In this document: piece by piece, positions 46,710 to 50,472 of the stretch
How the letters are laid out: every line of letters starts with the position of its first letter
How positions within the stretch are numbered: the first letter of the stretch is position 1
Assembly (NCBI GenBank): GCA_041649335.1
Contig: JBAZNF010000007.1
Location: forward strand, 1 to 50,472
Source: JBAYGJ01 sp041649335
GTDB taxonomy: Bacteria > Patescibacteriota > Patescibacteriia > UBA10025 > JAHIVO01
Direction of reading: 5' to 3'
Length of the DNA stretch: 50,472 nucleotides
Made by a program: the position numbers and the translations under genes
Notes under the pieces: model-generated
The model's input: the letters and a program-made list of their open reading frames with translations, nothing else
The model's database searches: none
What the model was told of the DNA's origin: nothing

Positions 46710-47879
46710 ATGGGCTTACAATACGATATTGGGTGGGTAGGAGCCGGTTCGGCCAGCCGTCACGTGGTGACCGCTCCATCGTTACATATTCGTCGTGTGT
46801 CCAACCCGGATGCATTCGTGAAGCTGGGTATTTTATTGATGATCGCCGGTTATCGTAAAACGGAACAGGTACATGTCGCCGGACAGTTTAGTGCCCGGGT
46901 TAATATAGGGCGGTTGGGGCGATTTATGTCGTACGTAATAAACCATCCAATCGCTCCGCGTCATTTTAATATCCAGATCACGCAAGAATCGGCAACCCCT
47001 GTCGGCCCAGCCGCCGTAGTGCCGCGTAGTACTCCGCTGGTTTTGTGTTACAGCGGGGGCGTGGATAGCACCGCTGGTTTGCTTTATGCACTTGAACACG
47101 GTATGAATGTGTTGCCAATGTGGATTGATTTTGGGCAGCGAAACCGCGATGCCGAGGCGAAACGGGTAGCCCGCATACCGGCGAAGCTTGGCGTAAAATT
47201 ACATACAATCCGTATTGAACTGGGGTCTTATGTCAGGCGCGGATGGAAGGACTGGGATTTTATCGTCCCGGGTAGGAATTTTTTATTTGTGGCCGTTGCC
47301 CAGTCGATGCTTGATCCGCGTGCTCGATGCGGTCGCGTCTATGTGTGTGCGAACCGTGACGAAAGGCAGAAAAATAAGAATAAGGATAAAAGTGCTTATT
47401 TCATGGAAACGGCCTCCGATTTTTTTAGCGCCGGTGCCAACCGGCGCATATCCGTCGAAACGCCGTTTGCCCGATATTCAAAATCGGAAATCGTCAGTTA
47501 TTGGAAGCGGGTGTGGCAGCCAACATACGGTATCAGTCCGCTTGAGACCACGACGTGCTATTATGCAGATGGCTGCGGGGTCTGTACGGCGTGTTTTTAT
47601 CGAGCAATTTTTTTAAGCGCCGGAGGATACGATAAAGATCCGAAATTCGATTTTACCCCATTGGTCAAACGCACACGCTTTTTTAAGGAAGAATTTTTCC
47701 CAAAACTTGTTACTGGGGAACTGCCGCCGCATAAGCAGCTGGATTATTTGCTAGCCGTGGAAAATCATCTCAGCCATGTGCCTGCTGAGGTGCGTGAATA
47801 TTATGCACGGCTCTCACCTGGCATGAAAAGAAGGGTGCGCGTACGGCGGGTAAAAATTAACGAAGCACGTATTATATAG
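46710..47879 (+). CDS. QueC-like PP-loop protein with long N-terminal extension
   Basis: A 389-residue protein. Residues ~108-300 resemble QueC (7-cyano-7-deazaguanine synthase): PP-loop SGGVDST (115-121), DFGQRNRDAEAKRV, VPGRN (186-190) and a zinc knuckle of Cys283, 289, 292 and 295. QueC makes preQ0 from carboxydeazaguanine with ATP. Ordinary QueC is ~225 residues; this one has ~105 extra at the front and ~90 at the end, as in QueC-like proteins recruited to other systems (for example QatC in the Qat defence system). ATG 46710 is 19 bases after the transporter stop. Reaction not proven. Confidence 0.75.
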   Translation: MGLQYDIGWVGAGSASRHVVTAPSLHIRRVSNPDAFVKLGILLMIAGYRKTEQVHVAGQFSARVNIGRLGRFMSYVINHPIAPRHFNIQITQESATPVGPAAVVPRSTPLVLCYSGGVDSTAGLLYALEHGMNVLPMWIDFGQRNRDAEAKRVARIPAKLGVKLHTIRIELGSYVRRGWKDWDFIVPGRNFLFVAVAQSMLDPRARCGRVYVCANRDERQKNKNKDKSAYFMETASDFFSAGANRRISVETPFARYSKSEIVSYWKRVWQPTYGISPLETTTCYYADGCGVCTACFYRAIFLSAGGYDKDPKFDFTPLVKRTRFFKEEFFPKLVTGELPPHKQLDYLLAVENHLSHVPAEVREYYARLSPGMKRRVRVRRVKINEARII

Positions 47880-47903
47880 GCGTTGGTTCTCAAAAACGGA
47901 TAT

Positions 47904-48317
47904 ATGCAGGAATATTGCGACCTTATTTTACTCGATAACCATCACCGGATACTGATGATCCAGCGCGATTGTGATGACCGAATTGCCGGTCCGGGTGCAT
48001 GGAGTCTGGTCGGTGGGCGGTTACAGTTATCAGAAACTCCGCTTATCGGCATCATACGTGAAACGGAAGAAGAAATTGGTTTAAAGATCCGATCGCCAAA
48101 ACTGTTAGGCATCGTCGAGGACGAGTGGAATGGAAAATCAGTGAAGCATCATATATTCATGTTATTGGTTGGCAAGTTCCATGCGATACAGTTACAAGAG
48201 GGTGTGGGATATGCATGGTTAACGATTGATGAAATCGCACAGCTGGGTGATAAACTGGTACCTTGGTTTAATCGCGTATATAGCTCATCCGTCCGCCTGG
48301 CAATCCATAAAACTTAA
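47904..48317 (+). CDS. NUDIX hydrolase
   Basis: A 137-residue NUDIX domain. GRLQLSETPLIGIIRETEEEIGL fits GX5EX7REUXEEXGU in full, so the Mg-binding helix is intact. It hydrolyses a nucleoside diphosphate linked to another moiety; substrate unknown. It overlaps nothing and starts 24 bases after the QueC-like stop. TTG 47883 is an alternative start. Role in the cluster could be cleaning or activating a nucleotide intermediate. Confidence 0.85.
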   Translation: MQEYCDLILLDNHHRILMIQRDCDDRIAGPGAWSLVGGRLQLSETPLIGIIRETEEEIGLKIRSPKLLGIVEDEWNGKSVKHHIFMLLVGKFHAIQLQEGVGYAWLTIDEIAQLGDKLVPWFNRVYSSSVRLAIHKT

Positions 48318-48404
48318 ATAATTGGGACTATCATTGGCTTAACCATCGACAGAGCTGCATTTTTTGGATATTAATTATTGTCTGCCAGCCGGTCATTTTA
48401 CCAG

Positions 48405-48433
48405 TTGACTAATTATTTTATTTGGGATAAGAT
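48405..48433 (+). promoter_or_regulatory. promoter of the carbamoyltransferase-deacetylase pair
   Basis: TTGACT (48405-48410), 17-bp spacer, TAAGAT (48428-48433); leader of ~115 nt. Confidence 0.65.
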
Positions 48434-48555
48434 GCCGTGAAGCTGAAATTCGCATTTTACTGCCCTGACTAGCACGTTCGTTGACAATTTAATTGACGAT
48501 GGTGAATTGTGCTGTGCAGGGGAATATATCACGGTTAACGGAAGAGGAGGCATAT

Positions 48556-50247
48556 ATGCTCATACTCGGTATTAACGGATGGATTGAGCGCGGTCATGAC
48601 GCGGCAGCGTGCCTCCTTCGCAACGGTCAGATAGTGGCCATGGCGGAAGAGGAGCGGTTCAACAGACGTAAACATGCGTTTGATTGTTTGCCGTTGAAAG
48701 CGATCGCGTATTGCCTCTCGGCCGCCGGCATCACGCCCGATGATCTCGACGCGATTGCCTGGGGCTGGGATTTGCCGTTGCTCCATAATTTTTACGGACG
48801 GACATTTGTCCATAATGACCGTTCGTTAAACCAGATGCTGTTCCCACGACAGTATTATCCGCGACGCCGAAAAGACGTGCCGGTACATTTTATCCGGCAC
48901 CATCTCGCTCATGCGGCCAGCGTTTATGCGTGCCGCGAATGCGAGGAGCCGGTCGGTATTGCGGTCCTGGACGGAAGTGGGGAGGATGTTTCGATTTCGC
49001 TGTTTCGTGGTGATCATGGCGACCTCACTGAATTGGCTTCGTATCCGATCAGTTTGTCGCCTGGCTTCTTCTATGAAGCCGGGTGCCAATTATTAGGCTT
49101 CCGTCGCACCGATGGGGGTAAACTGATGGGGTTGGCCAGCTATGGTTCACCGGAAACCGATGCAGCGGAGTTTTTTGTGACGCGCCCCGGCGAACAGGTT
49201 CGTCTGTCTCGACCTGAACCGGGATTCACGCCACAGGGCGTCCTTGATTGGGAAGACGAGGCTGTTGCCTGGTGGATGGGTCACATGACCAGGCGCTGGC
49301 CGAAAATTGTTCCTGCCCAGTATCATTATGATTCAGAGGCGGACAGTTGGAACGCCGGTGCTTCGTTTGGTCCGCGTGAGTACAATGCCGCGGCGACAAT
49401 CCAGCAAACACTGGAAACGGTCTATCAATGGGCGGTCGGCGAGACGATACGTTTGGCGAAAACCCGGATTATTGGCGTATCGGGCGGCGTGGCGCTGAAT
49501 TGCTCAGCAAACGGTCACTTGCTTGAACGGGCATTAGTTGATCGGCTGATTGTTCAGCCGGCTGCGGGTGATGCCGGTACAGCTTTGGGTGCCGCGTTGT
49601 ACCTCAATGGTGCGATACCGCCTAATGTGTTTAGTCATCCGTATTGGGGTCCTGAGTATTCCAATGACCGAATTCTGGCGCTTCTGCATGAAGCGAAGGT
49701 TTCTTTTTCTGAACCTTCGGATTTACCCCGCGCGATCGCAGAGGCGGTTGCTGGTGGGCAGGTCGTCGGATGGTTTCAGGGACGGATGGAGGTTGGTCCG
49801 CGGGCATTGGGAGCGCGGAGCATTTTAGCGGATCCCCGGATGTCGCAAATGTCCAGGATCGTTAATACGGTGAAGTCGCGGGAATTTTGGCGGCCATTAG
49901 CTCCAATGATGCTCCAAGAAGCCACTGCACAGTATCTGACTATGGCCGGCCGGTATCCTTATATGTTGATTCGGAATTATATCCGGACCGACAAACAGGG
50001 TTTCGTCCCGGCTATTGTGCATGTTGACGGCAGTGTTCGGCCACAAACGGTTGATGAGGGAAGTCAGACACAGCTTCGTCAACTCCTGACTGATTTTGAG
50101 TCAGTGGCTGGAGTCCCAGTATTAATGAATACGTCATTCAACGCATGTCACGAACCCATTGTGTGTTCGCCGATTGATGCGCTGCGGACGTTTTTCACGA
50201 CAGGATTGGATGCATTGGCTTTAGGGCCATTCCTCATCGAAAAATAG
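48556..50247 (+). CDS. carbamoyltransferase, NodU/CmcH/TobZ family
   Basis: A 563-residue enzyme. N-terminal Kae1-like domain (LILGINGWIERGHDAAACLL, FIRHHLAHAAS with metal-binding His, AVLDGSGED, GKLMGLASYG) makes carbamoyl-adenylate from carbamoyl phosphate and ATP; the C-terminal domain (MEVGPRALGARSILADPR and VLMNTSFNACHEPIVCSP) transfers the carbamoyl group to a hydroxyl. Known acceptors are sugars and antibiotics such as tobramycin, cephamycins or Nod factors. AGAGGAGG precedes ATG 48556. It is followed 10 bases later by a deacetylase. Acceptor unknown. Confidence 0.92.
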   Translation: MLILGINGWIERGHDAAACLLRNGQIVAMAEEERFNRRKHAFDCLPLKAIAYCLSAAGITPDDLDAIAWGWDLPLLHNFYGRTFVHNDRSLNQMLFPRQYYPRRRKDVPVHFIRHHLAHAASVYACRECEEPVGIAVLDGSGEDVSISLFRGDHGDLTELASYPISLSPGFFYEAGCQLLGFRRTDGGKLMGLASYGSPETDAAEFFVTRPGEQVRLSRPEPGFTPQGVLDWEDEAVAWWMGHMTRRWPKIVPAQYHYDSEADSWNAGASFGPREYNAAATIQQTLETVYQWAVGETIRLAKTRIIGVSGGVALNCSANGHLLERALVDRLIVQPAAGDAGTALGAALYLNGAIPPNVFSHPYWGPEYSNDRILALLHEAKVSFSEPSDLPRAIAEAVAGGQVVGWFQGRMEVGPRALGARSILADPRMSQMSRIVNTVKSREFWRPLAPMMLQEATAQYLTMAGRYPYMLIRNYIRTDKQGFVPAIVHVDGSVRPQTVDEGSQTQLRQLLTDFESVAGVPVLMNTSFNACHEPIVCSPIDALRTFFTTGLDALALGPFLIEK

Positions 50248-50257
50248 GAGAATTGTC

Positions 50258-50472
50258 ATGAATGTACTCGTTATAGCCCCGCACCATGATGATGAAGTCA
50301 TTGGCTGTGGGGGAAGTATCGTGCTGCATGCAGACCGCGGCGACGTCGTTGCCGTGGCCTACGTGACTCAGGGATGGTCGGGTATACCGACTGTCCAAGA
50401 TCGTGATACGGCAATACGACAGATTCGGGCTGAAGCTTTCGAAGCTGGCCAGATTCTGGGTGTTGCTCACAC
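50258..50472 (+). CDS. PIG-L/LmbE family deacetylase (N-terminal part)
   Basis: The first 71 codons are in the window; the gene leaves at the right edge. MNVLVIAPHHDDEVIGCGG holds the zinc motif P(H)HxDDExxGxGG of LmbE/PIG-L N-deacetylases, which act on GlcNAc-containing sugars or mycothiol-type glycosides. TAGGAG overlaps the upstream stop. Coupled to the carbamoyltransferase gene, suggesting that both decorate one glycan or glycosylated metabolite. Confidence 0.85.
   Translation, partial: MNVLVIAPHHDDEVIGCGGSIVLHADRGDVVAVAYVTQGWSGIPTVQDRDTAIRQIRAEAFEAGQILGVAH

Noticed and set aside
1..50472. UGA recoding as in Gracilibacteria/Absconditabacteria
   Set aside because: TGA terminates well-defined genes (for example the zincin at 34270 and the basic HTH gene at 36634) and no gene needs internal TGA.
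1..50472. CRISPR arrays, tRNA genes, classical IS transposases
   Set aside because: No regularly spaced direct repeats, no cloverleaf with a matching acceptor and T arm, and no DDE, HUH or serine/tyrosine recombinase motifs were seen by eye.

Overview
The window looks like a piece of a Candidate Phyla Radiation (Patescibacteria, Parcubacteria-type) genome, with moderate confidence. Evidence: the ribosomal block rpsF-ssb-rpsR is followed by efp rather than rplI (CPR bacteria generally lack bL9); the EF-P loop is of an unusual non-Lys type; there is a heliorhodopsin, an ECF sigma/DUF5667 pair, FN3-rich surface proteins with MacB-like ABC genes, and a very large orphan protein. Genes are densely packed, and many hairpin terminators run straight into the next -35 box. 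Stop usage (TAA, TAG and TGA all terminate clear genes) fits the standard bacterial code. The main misfit is a beta-helix protein at 41280-43238 with a type IX secretion sorting tail, a signal of didermic phyla.

Layout. 1-6.5 kb: end of ychF, a short transcript rich in Shine-Dalgarno-like motifs, a Trm11-like methyltransferase, the rpsF-ssb-rpsR-efp block with a possible S6:S18 leader, a GalT-like HIT-superfamily enzyme with a rearranged active-site triad, and trpS. 6.5-9.8 kb: REP-like repeat, a small orphan gene, then a two-gene unit of heliorhodopsin and a pyrimidine-dimer DNA glycosylase homologue, plus two envelope proteins. 10-15.2 kb: small monocistronic genes for amino-acid and stress metabolism: M29 aminopeptidase, an orphan, RidA, Bcp peroxiredoxin, a STAS protein and a methionine gamma-lyase-like enzyme. 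Three of them (aminopeptidase, orphan, RidA) share nearly the same promoter.

15.1-20.4 kb: a 1449-aa orphan gene with its own promoter and terminator sits inside a histidine-phosphatase gene. The two halves of the phosphatase flank it, and both junctions carry the same 7 bp (GCCGTAA at 15486-15492 and 20095-20101). Removing 4609 bp re-joins the phosphatase in frame, apart from one amber codon. This is the clearest undescribed element in the window. 20.4-28 kb: an apparently leaderless operon of ABC ATPase, permease, six-FN3 surface protein and two small membrane proteins, then a three-repeat orphan protein and an ECF sigma/DUF5667 pair.

28-36.7 kb: purD, a LysM-like membrane protein, a short SPFH-like protein, a CaCA antiporter, a radical SAM enzyme, a zincin, a CNNM/CBS protein and a basic helix-turn-helix protein. 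36.7-41.2 kb: an eight-gene minus-strand run, mostly membrane or Cys-rich proteins, starting at an apparently leaderless promoter that overlaps a palindrome. 41.3-45.3 kb: the T9SS-tailed beta-helix protein, an alpha/beta hydrolase and a basic orphan.

45.6-50.5 kb: a plus-strand cluster of QueF-like T-fold protein, YhhQ/VUT transporter, an enlarged QueC-like protein, NUDIX hydrolase, NodU/TobZ-type carbamoyltransferase and a PIG-L/LmbE deacetylase that runs off the edge. The usual de novo deazaguanine genes (folE, queD, queE) and a tRNA transglycosylase are absent from the window, so this may be a salvage-fed deazapurine or decorated-nucleoside/glycan pathway.
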